NCBI GenBank assembly: GCA_904420065.1
Contig: CAJFTU010000011.1
Location: 1 to 64,000, forward strand
Source of the DNA: an uncultured Emergencia sp.
GTDB taxonomy: Bacteria > Bacillota > Clostridia > Peptostreptococcales > Anaerovoracaceae
DNA length: 64,000 nucleotides
Direction: 5' to 3'
Within the stretch, counting starts at the first letter, position 1. The number at the start of each line of letters is the position of its first letter. This document shows positions 32,149 through 40,960 of this stretch, one piece after another. Under the pieces are notes generated by a model. It saw nothing but the letters and a program-made list of their open reading frames with translations. It had not been told where the DNA came from and ran no database searches. A program made the position numbers and the translations under genes.

Positions 32149-33168
32149 ATGGTTTCAGATTATTACATCAGCGCCATAGATTGCTGGCAGGGTCGAATCG
32201 ACAGCGACCGGGACTATGACGCTTTTCGGTGGCATCAGTGGGTCAGGCCGTTGAACCTGTCGGAAAAACAGGAGCCCTTCGAAGGTCCGTTGGGGTTTGC
32301 TTTCATTGGATTCTGCAGCGAGCAGGGCGTAGAGCGGAACAAGGGGAGGGTCGGAACGGCTCTGGCTCCGGATTTTATCCGCAGGCAGATGTCCAATCTG
32401 CCTTGCATTTTTTCGCCGGAAGTAAAGCTGTTCGATGTGGGAAACATACTGTGTCAGGAGATTTCCATGGAAGAAGGACAGCGTTTGCTGGGCGAAGCGG
32501 TAAGGGAGATTTTGGGCCTGGGACTCTTTCCCATCGTACTCGGCGGGGGCCATGAAACCACCTTCGGTCATTTTCTGGGTCAGCTTGCAGATCTTGAGGG
32601 AGAAGGGGAAAAACCGGAACTGGGCATCGTCAATTTTGACGCCCACTTTGATCTGAGACCCTACGACAGCGGCAGCTCGTCAGGTTCCATGTTCCGACAG
32701 ATTGCCGATATCTGCAGCGAGAAGCAGATGAACTATCACTATATGCCTTTGGGTATTCAGCGGCACAGCAATACTATACAGCTGTTTAAGACGGCTCGGG
32801 AAATAGGCGTGGATTACATCCTGGCAAAAGAAATTCAGCCATCCAATTATGCCGCTGTTTTGGAAAAGGTGGACACCTTCCTGTATCCGTGCAGTTCCGC
32901 CTATATTACCGTGTGTACAGACGTGTTCTCTTCGGCATTCGCTCCCGGCGTCAGCGCGACCCAGTCCCTGGGTTTGGATCCGGAGACGGTGCTGCCTATC
33001 ATCAAACATATCCTGCGGACACGAAAGGTGAAAGGGTTTGACATATGCGAAATTTCCCCCAGGTTTGACCAGGACAACACGACGGCCAATTTGGGCGCGG
33101 TGGTGATCTTCGCTGTGATCGATACGATCTGCAGACTGCAGAACCTTCACATCGATCTGGAGGACTGA
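32149..33168 (+). CDS. hutG: Formimidoylglutamase / ureohydrolase (arginase) family protein
   Basis: GGGHETTFGHFLG; NFDAHFDLRPY; CTDVFSSAFAPG ureohydrolase motifs. Confidence 0.8.
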   Translation: MVSDYYISAIDCWQGRIDSDRDYDAFRWHQWVRPLNLSEKQEPFEGPLGFAFIGFCSEQGVERNKGRVGTALAPDFIRRQMSNLPCIFSPEVKLFDVGNILCQEISMEEGQRLLGEAVREILGLGLFPIVLGGGHETTFGHFLGQLADLEGEGEKPELGIVNFDAHFDLRPYDSGSSSGSMFRQIADICSEKQMNYHYMPLGIQRHSNTIQLFKTAREIGVDYILAKEIQPSNYAAVLEKVDTFLYPCSSAYITVCTDVFSSAFAPGVSATQSLGLDPETVLPIIKHILRTRKVKGFDICEISPRFDQDNTTANLGAVVIFAVIDTICRLQNLHIDLED

Positions 33169-33208
33169 AGCCCGGAACTTCTGCTTTCGGGCAGGAACGG
33201 TACTGATC

Positions 33209-33237
33209 TTGACAGCGGGTCACGCTGCTGATATACT
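33209..33237 (+). promoter_or_regulatory. Promoter of riboswitch 4: TTGACA-17-TATACT
   Basis: Near-consensus hexamers, 17-bp spacer. Confidence 0.8.
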
Positions 33238-33261
33238 TAAAATACAGAAGACAGGTTGAAT

Positions 33262-33436
33262 ATTCTGCTCTGTGTTCTCCTGAACAGATAATCTGTCAGG
33301 AGCTGAGAGGGAAGCAGGTGAGAGTCCTGCGCGGTCCCGCCACTGTAATGGAGGAGTGCTGTCGAAAATGCCACTGTAGATCGGGAAGGCAGACGAGTGC
33401 GTTGATCCCTGAGCCAGGAGACCTGCACAGAAGCGT
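33262..33436 (+). promoter_or_regulatory. Cobalamin riboswitch 4
   Basis: gctgagagggaagcaggtgagagtcctgcgcggtcccgccactgtaatgg...gccaggagacctgc. Confidence 0.96.
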
Positions 33437-33489
33437 CCTTGGCGGCGGAGTACCGCAGAGAGGAAAGAGAGATATACAGTAGAATACGG

Positions 33490-33518
33490 ACTGTGGCTTT
33501 TGCCGCAGTCTTTTTTTC
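33490..33518 (+). terminator. Intrinsic terminator of riboswitch 4 expression platform
   Basis: GACTGTGGC tttt GCCGCAGTC TTTTTTT. Confidence 0.85.
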
Positions 33519-33714
33519 TGGTATAGAGATTTTGAAGCAAAGTGCGGCCTGCGGGCAGCCGACTGTTCGCAGACGCAGGTAAAACGTTCTCTTCTTTGTC
33601 TGAATGGTATTGCTTTCCGATTCTGCGGCGTCTGCTTTCCCAAAAAGGTATACACCGCTGAGCTCCGTCAGATGAAGCGGCCTGGGCAAAAATTGTCAGA
33701 GAGGAGAATTGGAT

Positions 33715-34299
33715 ATGAATTTAAACTGGTTTAAAGATCCGGAGCACGTGGTATATGCCGATGTTGAAGAGTTTATTGAAAACTTTGCGAAGGAGACAGG
33801 GATCGATGATCTTCGGGAAAAGATAGAGGCATTTGATGCCCATCCGACGAAAGAGGGTTTGACGTTAAAGGGGAAGAAGAGAACCACGATCAGGTTGTTT
33901 ATTCCAGATCTGGTATTCGATGAGCATATTGAAATGGGAGAAAATATCTGGATTTATATGGGGGAAAGTTATGAATGCTATTGTCTGTACGGTCTCGGGG
34001 ACAAGAATTTCTGCGAAGATGCTAAAGAGTATAAGTTCTTCCGCCACAGAGACTGCGAATACTTCCCTTGCCATCATACGGAGGAAGAAGATAACTTTAA
34101 CTGTCTGTTCTGTTACTGCCCACTCTATGCCATGGGAAGAGAGTGTGGAGGGAATTTCTTCTATCTGGATAATGGCGTAAAGGACTGCAGCGGCTGCGCG
34201 GTACCCCATAAGCGATCCAATTACGATTACATGATGCGAAAGCTAACTGAATTTCATCGGATTCTTCGCGAAAATGACGACAAAAAAACAGAAAGTTGA
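33715..34299 (+). CDS. Cysteine-rich small domain protein (PF04071-like)
   Basis: YKFFRHRDCEYFPCHHTEEEDNFNCLFCYCPLYAMGRECGGNFFYLDNGVKDCSGCAVPHKRSNYDYM. Confidence 0.88.
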   Translation: MNLNWFKDPEHVVYADVEEFIENFAKETGIDDLREKIEAFDAHPTKEGLTLKGKKRTTIRLFIPDLVFDEHIEMGENIWIYMGESYECYCLYGLGDKNFCEDAKEYKFFRHRDCEYFPCHHTEEEDNFNCLFCYCPLYAMGRECGGNFFYLDNGVKDCSGCAVPHKRSNYDYMMRKLTEFHRILRENDDKKTES

Positions 34300-34312
34300 G
34301 GAAAATTCACAT

Positions 34313-34341
34313 TTGACTTATTGTGCTGTCTGCAATATAAT
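34313..34341 (+). promoter_or_regulatory. Promoter of riboswitch 5: TTGACT-17-TATAAT
   Basis: Near-consensus hexamers, 17-bp spacer. Confidence 0.85.
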
Positions 34342-34361
34342 AAAAATGTAGTTAAATACAA

Positions 34362-34530
34362 TTTTATGTTCCTCTGTTCGGGTATTCCGGAAGAGGCTAA
34401 GAGGGAAACAGGTTAGATTCCTGTGCGGTCCCGCCACTGTAATGGAGGAGTTCCGCCGTATACGCCACTGGCTTTTGCTGGGAAGGCAGACGGAGCGTCG
34501 ATTCCTGAGCCAGGAGACCTGCATAAAATT
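34362..34530 (+). promoter_or_regulatory. Cobalamin riboswitch 5
   Basis: gctaagagggaaacaggttagattcctgtgcggtcccgccactgtaatgg...gccaggagacctgc. Confidence 0.96.
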
Positions 34531-34582
34531 TTTTCTGATCCGGCGGTGAACCGGGCTCAGAAAGTACAAGAACAGCAAATAC

Positions 34583-34614
34583 GGGCTGTGGGGTTATCCA
34601 CAGCCCTTTAATTT
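34583..34614 (+). terminator. Intrinsic terminator 1 behind riboswitch 5
   Basis: GGGCTGTGG ggttat CCACAGCCC TTTAATTT. Confidence 0.8.
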
Positions 34615-34651
34615 GGGATGGATAACCGAGCTTTTCATTCTTTTTTCATCT

Positions 34652-34688
34652 TTGAGGCAGGCTTCGTCACCCTGCCTCAACTTTTTTT
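34652..34688 (+). terminator. Intrinsic terminator 2 behind riboswitch 5
   Basis: TTGAGGCAGG cttcgtcac CCTGCCTCAA C TTTTTTT. Confidence 0.88.
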
Positions 34689-34715
34689 GACGAGAATGAC
34701 AGGAGAGGAAAGAAC

Positions 34716-35486
34716 ATGAGAGAACGACTCTATATTGCCACCTATGCAGAGAACGCGGAAGAAGTGATCCGGCAAAACGGGTTGAACGTTGAGCTGGACG
34801 ATCTGTGTTATTCGGCCAGCCTGGATAGGGAGAACGAAGAAGATACGCTGAAGAGGATGAAGGCGGAAATTACCGAAACAGAAGCCGAACGTGCCATCGT
34901 TCACGGGCCCTTTACGGAGATTATTCCGGCTTCCATTGATCATCGGGCGGTAGAACTGGGAATGGAGAGACTGAACGAAGCTTTTCGCCTTGCGGAGCGG
35001 GCAGGGGTGAAGCGAATGGTCGTCCACTCCGGTTACGTACCTTTGCTGTATTTTCGTCAGTGGCATATAGAAAAGTCCTGCGCCTTCTGGAGAGCCTTTA
35101 TGGAGGACAAGCCGAAAGACTTTCACATCTACATAGAAAATGTCTTTGAGGATGAACCGGCGGTGATGCGGGAACTGGTGGAATCCATCGATGATCCGCG
35201 CGTGAAGCTGTGCCTGGATGTGGGCCACGCCAGCGCGGCTGCGGGCCCGGACTGCGATATTTTCCACTGGATCGAGGTTTTGGCGCCATATATCGGTCAC
35301 TTTCATCTTCACAACAACGATGGGAAAGAGGATCTCCACGCGCCTCTTTCCGAAGGGGTTTTGGATATGCAACAGATCTTGCGCTGTATTGAAGAGCGCT
35401 GCGCGGAAGATGTGACACTGACCATAGAAAGCCGAACCTGCCAATCCGGCGTCGATTGGCTGAAAGAGAAGGGCTTTCTGCGGTGA
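34716..35486 (+). CDS. Sugar phosphate isomerase/epimerase (AP-endonuclease-2-type TIM barrel) family protein
   Basis: HSGYVPL...IYIENVFEDEPAVMRELVESIDDPRVKLCLDVGHASAA...HFHLHNNDGKEDLHAPL. Confidence 0.85.
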   Translation: MRERLYIATYAENAEEVIRQNGLNVELDDLCYSASLDRENEEDTLKRMKAEITETEAERAIVHGPFTEIIPASIDHRAVELGMERLNEAFRLAERAGVKRMVVHSGYVPLLYFRQWHIEKSCAFWRAFMEDKPKDFHIYIENVFEDEPAVMRELVESIDDPRVKLCLDVGHASAAAGPDCDIFHWIEVLAPYIGHFHLHNNDGKEDLHAPLSEGVLDMQQILRCIEERCAEDVTLTIESRTCQSGVDWLKEKGFLR

Positions 35487-35738
35487 AGCGGAAAAGCTTT
35501 TTAACAAAAACGACGAGACCGGAAACCTGATTTTGTTTCTGACCATAAAACGGTTCGGAGACAAAATCTTTTTTTGATTAAACGGGGCAGACAGAACGGC
35601 GGGGTCGATCTTCGCTCTCATCAAAAGGCCGTCTTCGGCCCTTTGACGCCGCCCGGGAATTTGGTGCAAACCCATAGCGGATGAACGCCATTTGTGATAA
35701 AATAAAACGCGGACAGAAAAGAGATAGGAGAAGAATAC

Positions 35739-37946
35739 GTGATTTTAGACAGACTTAACGATAAACAGCGGGAAGCAGCGTCGAGGATCGACGGACCGCT
35801 GCTGATTCTGGCCGGCGCCGGATCGGGCAAGACCAGCACGATGACCAGCCGAATCGCTTATATGGTCGAACAGGGAATTTCCCCGTATAATATATTGGCC
35901 GTGACCTTTACCAACAAGGCTGCGGCGGAGATGCGCGGCAGGGTGGAAGAACTGACCGGACGGTGCGAGGACATGTGGATCATGACCTTCCACGCCATGT
36001 GTCTGAGAATCCTGCGCATGCATTGTGAACGGATCGGTTACGGCCATAACTTTGTCATCTACGACGGTACCGATCAGAAAACCATAGTAAAAAACATACT
36101 CAAGGAACAGAATATTAACGACAAGGAGTTCAGCGCCCCTTATCTGCTCAGCATCATCAGCTCCTGCAAGGAAAAAGCCGTGACGCCGGAGCAGTACAAG
36201 GCGGATATGGAGGAGAACTTTAAGACCAAAATCATCTACAACGTCTTTCAGGCTTATGAGGAACAGCTGAAGAGCAATAACGCCATGGACTTTGACGATC
36301 TTCTGCTGAATACGGTCCGTCTCTTTGAGCAGGACGAAGCCGTGCTGATGAAGTATCAGAACCGTTTCCGCTACATCATGGTGGACGAGTATCAGGATAC
36401 GAACCGTATGCAGTACAGGCTGGTGAAAATGCTGGCAGAAGAGCATCACAACCTGTGCGTGGTCGGCGATGACGACCAGTGCATTTATCAGTGGAGAGGA
36501 GCGGATATCCGCAACATCCTGGACTTTGAAAAGGATTTTCCGGAAGCAAAGGTGATCAAGCTGGAGCAGAATTACCGCTCGGCGGGAAATATCCTGGCGG
36601 CTGCTCATTCCGTCATTTGCAACAATCGGGGCAGAAAGAGCAAAAAACTCTGGACGGAAAAAGAGGCCGGAGAGAAGATCCTCTACCGTCGAGCCGATTC
36701 GGAAAAGGACGAGGCGGCCTTTATCGCCGCAGAAATCGACCGGCTGAAGAACAGAGACAGGAAGTACAGCGATTTCGCCATCCTTTACCGGATCAACGCT
36801 CAATCCAGAAACTTTGAGGAGGCTCTGACCCGTTTTGACATTCCCTACAGAGTTCTTTCCGGGCTGCGGTACTATGACCGAAAGGAAATCAAAGATCTGA
36901 TGGCTTATATGCGGTTGGTGATCAATCCGCAGGACGATCTGTCCCTGAAACGGATCGTAAACGAGCCGAAGCGGGGGATGGGGGATAAGACCATTCAGAA
37001 GATTGAAGCCTTTGCCCGGCTTAGAGGGCAGAGCCTTCTACAGGCTCTGTGCGACGAAGAAGTGCAGGAAACTCTGCCGGCAAAGGCTTACAGCGGAATT
37101 AAAGCCATGACAGACTGCATAACCATGTGCGCTCAGGAGAAGGATAACCTCAGAGTGTCGGATATCTACGACCATCTGTTGGTGGACACGGGTTATATGA
37201 AGGCCCTTGAAGACGCCAATACGGTGGAAGCAGAGGGGCGCATCGAGAACCTGATGGAGTTTAAATCCGTAATCTACGATTACGAGGAACAGGCGGAAAA
37301 TCCTGGTCTGGAAGAATTTATGGAAAAGATCACTCTGATGGCCGAAGTGGACAACCACGACGAAAATCAGGATGCGGTAGTCCTGATGACCATGCACAGC
37401 GCCAAAGGTCTGGAGTTTCCTGTGGTATTCCTTCCGGGACTGGAGGATGGCCTCTTTCCGGGGCACAAGGCCTTCGATACGGCCGACGGAATGGAAGAGG
37501 AGCGCAGGCTTTGCTATGTGGGCATGACCCGGGCAAAGGAAAAACTCATCCTGACAAGCGCGGCTATGCGGACGCTCTATGGAAGAACCGATTATACCAG
37601 AGAATCGCAGTTTCTCCGAGAAGTCGACCAGAAACTGCTTGAAGGCGACGCCGTCTATGTACGGAAGAAGGAGACCGGACCGGGCGTATATACCGGATCG
37701 GCAGACGGGTTCAGAGAGAAAGAGAGCCCTCGCCCTTACGATGCGCTTCGCACAGCCAGAGCGGCTACGAGAGCTAATGCTGCTGCAGGAGAGACGGATT
37801 TCGCGCCGGGAGACAGAGTCCTCCACGCCAAGTTTGGAGAGGGACTGGTCATCGATCAGGACGACAGGACCATCGTGGTTATTTTCGACCAGGTCGGACA
37901 GAAGAAGATGGCCAAAGGCATAGCGCCTTTGAAAAAGATACAGTGA
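35739..37946 (+). CDS. pcrA: ATP-dependent DNA helicase PcrA/UvrD
   Basis: LAGAGSGKTSTM; VDEYQDTNRMQY; VGDDDQCIYQWRGADI. Confidence 0.96.
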   Translation: MILDRLNDKQREAASRIDGPLLILAGAGSGKTSTMTSRIAYMVEQGISPYNILAVTFTNKAAAEMRGRVEELTGRCEDMWIMTFHAMCLRILRMHCERIGYGHNFVIYDGTDQKTIVKNILKEQNINDKEFSAPYLLSIISSCKEKAVTPEQYKADMEENFKTKIIYNVFQAYEEQLKSNNAMDFDDLLLNTVRLFEQDEAVLMKYQNRFRYIMVDEYQDTNRMQYRLVKMLAEEHHNLCVVGDDDQCIYQWRGADIRNILDFEKDFPEAKVIKLEQNYRSAGNILAAAHSVICNNRGRKSKKLWTEKEAGEKILYRRADSEKDEAAFIAAEIDRLKNRDRKYSDFAILYRINAQSRNFEEALTRFDIPYRVLSGLRYYDRKEIKDLMAYMRLVINPQDDLSLKRIVNEPKRGMGDKTIQKIEAFARLRGQSLLQALCDEEVQETLPAKAYSGIKAMTDCITMCAQEKDNLRVSDIYDHLLVDTGYMKALEDANTVEAEGRIENLMEFKSVIYDYEEQAENPGLEEFMEKITLMAEVDNHDENQDAVVLMTMHSAKGLEFPVVFLPGLEDGLFPGHKAFDTADGMEEERRLCYVGMTRAKEKLILTSAAMRTLYGRTDYTRESQFLREVDQKLLEGDAVYVRKKETGPGVYTGSADGFREKESPRPYDALRTARAATRANAAAGETDFAPGDRVLHAKFGEGLVIDQDDRTIVVIFDQVGQKKMAKGIAPLKKIQ

Positions 37947-37996
37947 GAAAGCGGATATTTCCGATACGATAAAAAGAGAAAGGCAAATCTTTATTT

Positions 37997-39970
37997 ATGG
38001 AAGATAAGAGAAAGCTGATTGAAGAGAAGACTGCCCTTCTCAACCGGGCGGCAAAGGCATATTATCAGGACTCGGAAGAGATCATGTCCAATTATGAGTA
38101 CGATAAGCTTTACGACGAGTTGGTCCGGTTGGAGGAAGAGACGGGAATCGTCATGGCGGGAAGTCCGACGCAGAAGGTGGGATATGAGATTCTTTCCGAA
38201 TTGCCCAAGGAGCAGCATCAGAGACCGATGCTTTCCCTGGATAAGACCAAGAGCCGGGAAGAGCTGAGAGACTGGCTGGGCGGGCAGAAAGGACTTCTGT
38301 CCTGGAAACTGGACGGGTTGACCATCGTGCTTACCTATGAAGAGGGAAAGCTGTCCAAAGCGCTGACCAGAGGAAACGGCCAAGTCGGCGAAGTGATCAC
38401 TGCTAACGCTCGTACTTTTGCCAATATTCCGGTGGTGATTCCCTACAAGGGCAGGCTCGTTCTGCGGGGAGAAGCGGTAATCAAGTACAGCGACTTCCGG
38501 AGGATCAATGAAACGATTCCCGAAGCAGACGGAAAGTATAAAAATCCACGGAACCTGTGCAGCGGTTCGGTTCGTCAGCTGAACAGCCGGATTACGGCCC
38601 AGCGCAGCGTTCACTTTTTTGCCTTCGGATTGGTAGAAGCGGCGAATGTGGATTTTTCCAACAGCAGGGAAGAACAGATGCAATGGCTTTCCGGTCAGGG
38701 ATTTTCCACGGTGGAATACCGGGCGGTTACAGCGGAGAACATACTCAGTGCGGTAGACGACTTTGAAAACGCGGTTTCGGACAACGACATTCCTTCTGAC
38801 GGACTGGTTCTGACCTTTGACGATATAGCCTACAGCCAGAGTCTGGGCGCCACATCCAAGTTTCCGAGGGATTCCATCGCTTTTAAATGGCAGGATCAGA
38901 CGGCGGAGACCGTCTTGCGCCAGATCGAATGGAGCGCTTCGAGAACCGGTCTCATCAATCCGGTTGCCATCTTCGATCCCGTACAGCTGGAAGGGACTAC
39001 GGTCAGCCGGGCTTCGGTGCACAATATCAGTGTCATGCGGGAGCTGAAGCTGGGAATCGGCGACAGGATCACGGTGTACAAGGCCAACATGATCATACCG
39101 CAGATCGCGGAAAATCTGACCTGCAGCAACAGCGTCAGCGTACCAGATCGCTGTCCGGTATGCAGGGGAACTGCGGAAATCAAAGACGAAAACGGCGTGC
39201 AGACGCTGTACTGTATCAATCCGAACTGTCTGGCCAAGCAGATAAAGAGTTTCACCCTGTTTGTTTCCCGCGACGCCATGAATATAGACGGCCTTTCCGA
39301 AGCGACCATAGAGAAACTGATTGGAAAAGGGCTGATCAGAGAGCCGGCGGACCTGTTCAAGGTAGAGAATTACAGAAAAGAAATTACAGAGATGGATGGC
39401 TTCGGAGAGAAGTCCTTTGAGAATCTGAAAGCGTCCGTGGAAAAGGCCAGGGATACCACGCCGGAGAGGCTTCTCTACAGTCTGGGTATTCCGGGAATCG
39501 GCGCGGCCAACGCCAGGCTGATCGCCAGAGCATGCGGCCGCAAGTGGGAAAAGATGATGTCTCTGACCCGGGATCAGCTGTTGGAAATCGACGGCATAGG
39601 CGACGTTATGGCAGACGCATACGTGAGTTATTTCAGCGATCCCAAAAAACGGAAGACAGCCGATGACGTGGTCAGTATGGTAAGACTGGATGAGGAGACG
39701 GAGGAAACGGAGAATTTCCTTCAGGGAATTACCTTTGTCATTACCGGTTCTCTGCAGAGCTTTCCTAACAGAGGAGCACTGAAAGAGGCTATAGAGAGAG
39801 CCGGAGGAAAAGTGTCCGGTTCAGTCAGCGCGAAGACGGGGTATCTGATCAACAACGATCTTGCCTCTGCTTCGGGTAAAAATAAGAAGGCCAGAGAACT
39901 GGGCATTCCGATTATCGACGAGGAAACCATAGTTCGCTGGCTTGAGACAGGAGAAAGAGAAGATGCTTAA
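37997..39970 (+). CDS. ligA: NAD-dependent DNA ligase LigA
   Basis: SWKLDGLTIVLTYEEG active site, Zn-finger cysteines, HhH, C-terminal BRCT. Confidence 0.96.
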   Translation: MEDKRKLIEEKTALLNRAAKAYYQDSEEIMSNYEYDKLYDELVRLEEETGIVMAGSPTQKVGYEILSELPKEQHQRPMLSLDKTKSREELRDWLGGQKGLLSWKLDGLTIVLTYEEGKLSKALTRGNGQVGEVITANARTFANIPVVIPYKGRLVLRGEAVIKYSDFRRINETIPEADGKYKNPRNLCSGSVRQLNSRITAQRSVHFFAFGLVEAANVDFSNSREEQMQWLSGQGFSTVEYRAVTAENILSAVDDFENAVSDNDIPSDGLVLTFDDIAYSQSLGATSKFPRDSIAFKWQDQTAETVLRQIEWSASRTGLINPVAIFDPVQLEGTTVSRASVHNISVMRELKLGIGDRITVYKANMIIPQIAENLTCSNSVSVPDRCPVCRGTAEIKDENGVQTLYCINPNCLAKQIKSFTLFVSRDAMNIDGLSEATIEKLIGKGLIREPADLFKVENYRKEITEMDGFGEKSFENLKASVEKARDTTPERLLYSLGIPGIGAANARLIARACGRKWEKMMSLTRDQLLEIDGIGDVMADAYVSYFSDPKKRKTADDVVSMVRLDEETEETENFLQGITFVITGSLQSFPNRGALKEAIERAGGKVSGSVSAKTGYLINNDLASASGKNKKARELGIPIIDEETIVRWLETGEREDA

Positions 39971-40958
39971 AATCGGAAAACTGGACAGCGACGTACTGCA
40001 GAAAATTGTCCTCGATAAGATCAGATACAAGCGGCGCGAAGTGAAGACCGGAGCGGGGATCGGCGAAGACTGTGCGGTTCTCGACTACGGCAGATATGAG
40101 TGCGTGATTTCCACCGATCCGATCACTGCGGCGATCAAGGATATCGGCAGACTGGCCGTGTATATTTCCTGCAACGATATCGCCAGCAACGGCATAGAAC
40201 CGTTGGGTATTACTCTGACCATGATGCTGCCGCCGGGAACCACCGAAGAAGACGTGTCGACCATCATGGATCAGGCGGCTGCGGCGGCGGAAAACGCCCG
40301 CGTGCAGATCATCGGCGGACATACGGAGGTCACCGAAGCAGTAAATCAGCCGGTGATCGTTTCCACGGCTTTCGGAAGAGGACTTGCAGGAGAGTCCCAG
40401 AGCGCCCACGATATGCGGCCCGGGGACTGCATTTTAATGACCAAAACGGCAGGACTGGAAGGAACGGGAATTATCGCGGGAGATAAGGAAGACCAGCTGA
40501 GCGGATTGCTCAGCCCCGAAGAGATAGCAGAAGCGAAGAAGCTTCTCGATCAGGTAAGCGTGGTCAGAGAGGGAGTTATCGCAGGGGAAATCGGAACCGC
40601 CGGAATGCACGATGTGACAGAAGGCGGAATTTTAGGCGCCGTCTGGGAGATGTGCCGTATTGCTGAACTGGGCGCCGAGGTTTGGGAAGAAGAAATCCCG
40701 GTTCATCCGACGACTCGTAAAATCGCAGAACACTTCGGAATAAATTATCTGAGGCTGATATCCAGCGGCTGTATGCTGATTATGGCTCCCGAGGAGAAAA
40801 AATCGCGTATAATGGAGGCTGTAGCAGCAGCAGGAATACAGATCAGCTGCATAGGTCGTATCGGCCTGAAGAAGGACGGTCTGTATCTGGTCGGAAGAGA
40901 CGGAAAGAAGCAGGAGATCGATCCTCCTGCTGCAGACGAACTGTACAAGGTGGTGTAG
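39963..40958 (+). CDS. AIR synthase-related (PurM/ThiL/HypE superfamily) protein
   Basis: GEDCAVLDYGRYECVISTDPITAAIKDIGRLAVYISCNDIASNGIEPL; MHDVTEGGILGA. Confidence 0.9.
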   Translation: MLKIGKLDSDVLQKIVLDKIRYKRREVKTGAGIGEDCAVLDYGRYECVISTDPITAAIKDIGRLAVYISCNDIASNGIEPLGITLTMMLPPGTTEEDVSTIMDQAAAAAENARVQIIGGHTEVTEAVNQPVIVSTAFGRGLAGESQSAHDMRPGDCILMTKTAGLEGTGIIAGDKEDQLSGLLSPEEIAEAKKLLDQVSVVREGVIAGEIGTAGMHDVTEGGILGAVWEMCRIAELGAEVWEEEIPVHPTTRKIAEHFGINYLRLISSGCMLIMAPEEKKSRIMEAVAAAGIQISCIGRIGLKKDGLYLVGRDGKKQEIDPPAADELYKVV

Positions 40959-40960
40959 GT

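Noticed and set aside
35745-36803. 352-aa - strand ORF within pcrA
   Set aside because: Antisense to a confidently identified helicase; low-complexity composition without family signature.
37991-39022. 343-aa - strand ORF within ligA
   Set aside because: Antisense shadow of a well-conserved housekeeping gene.
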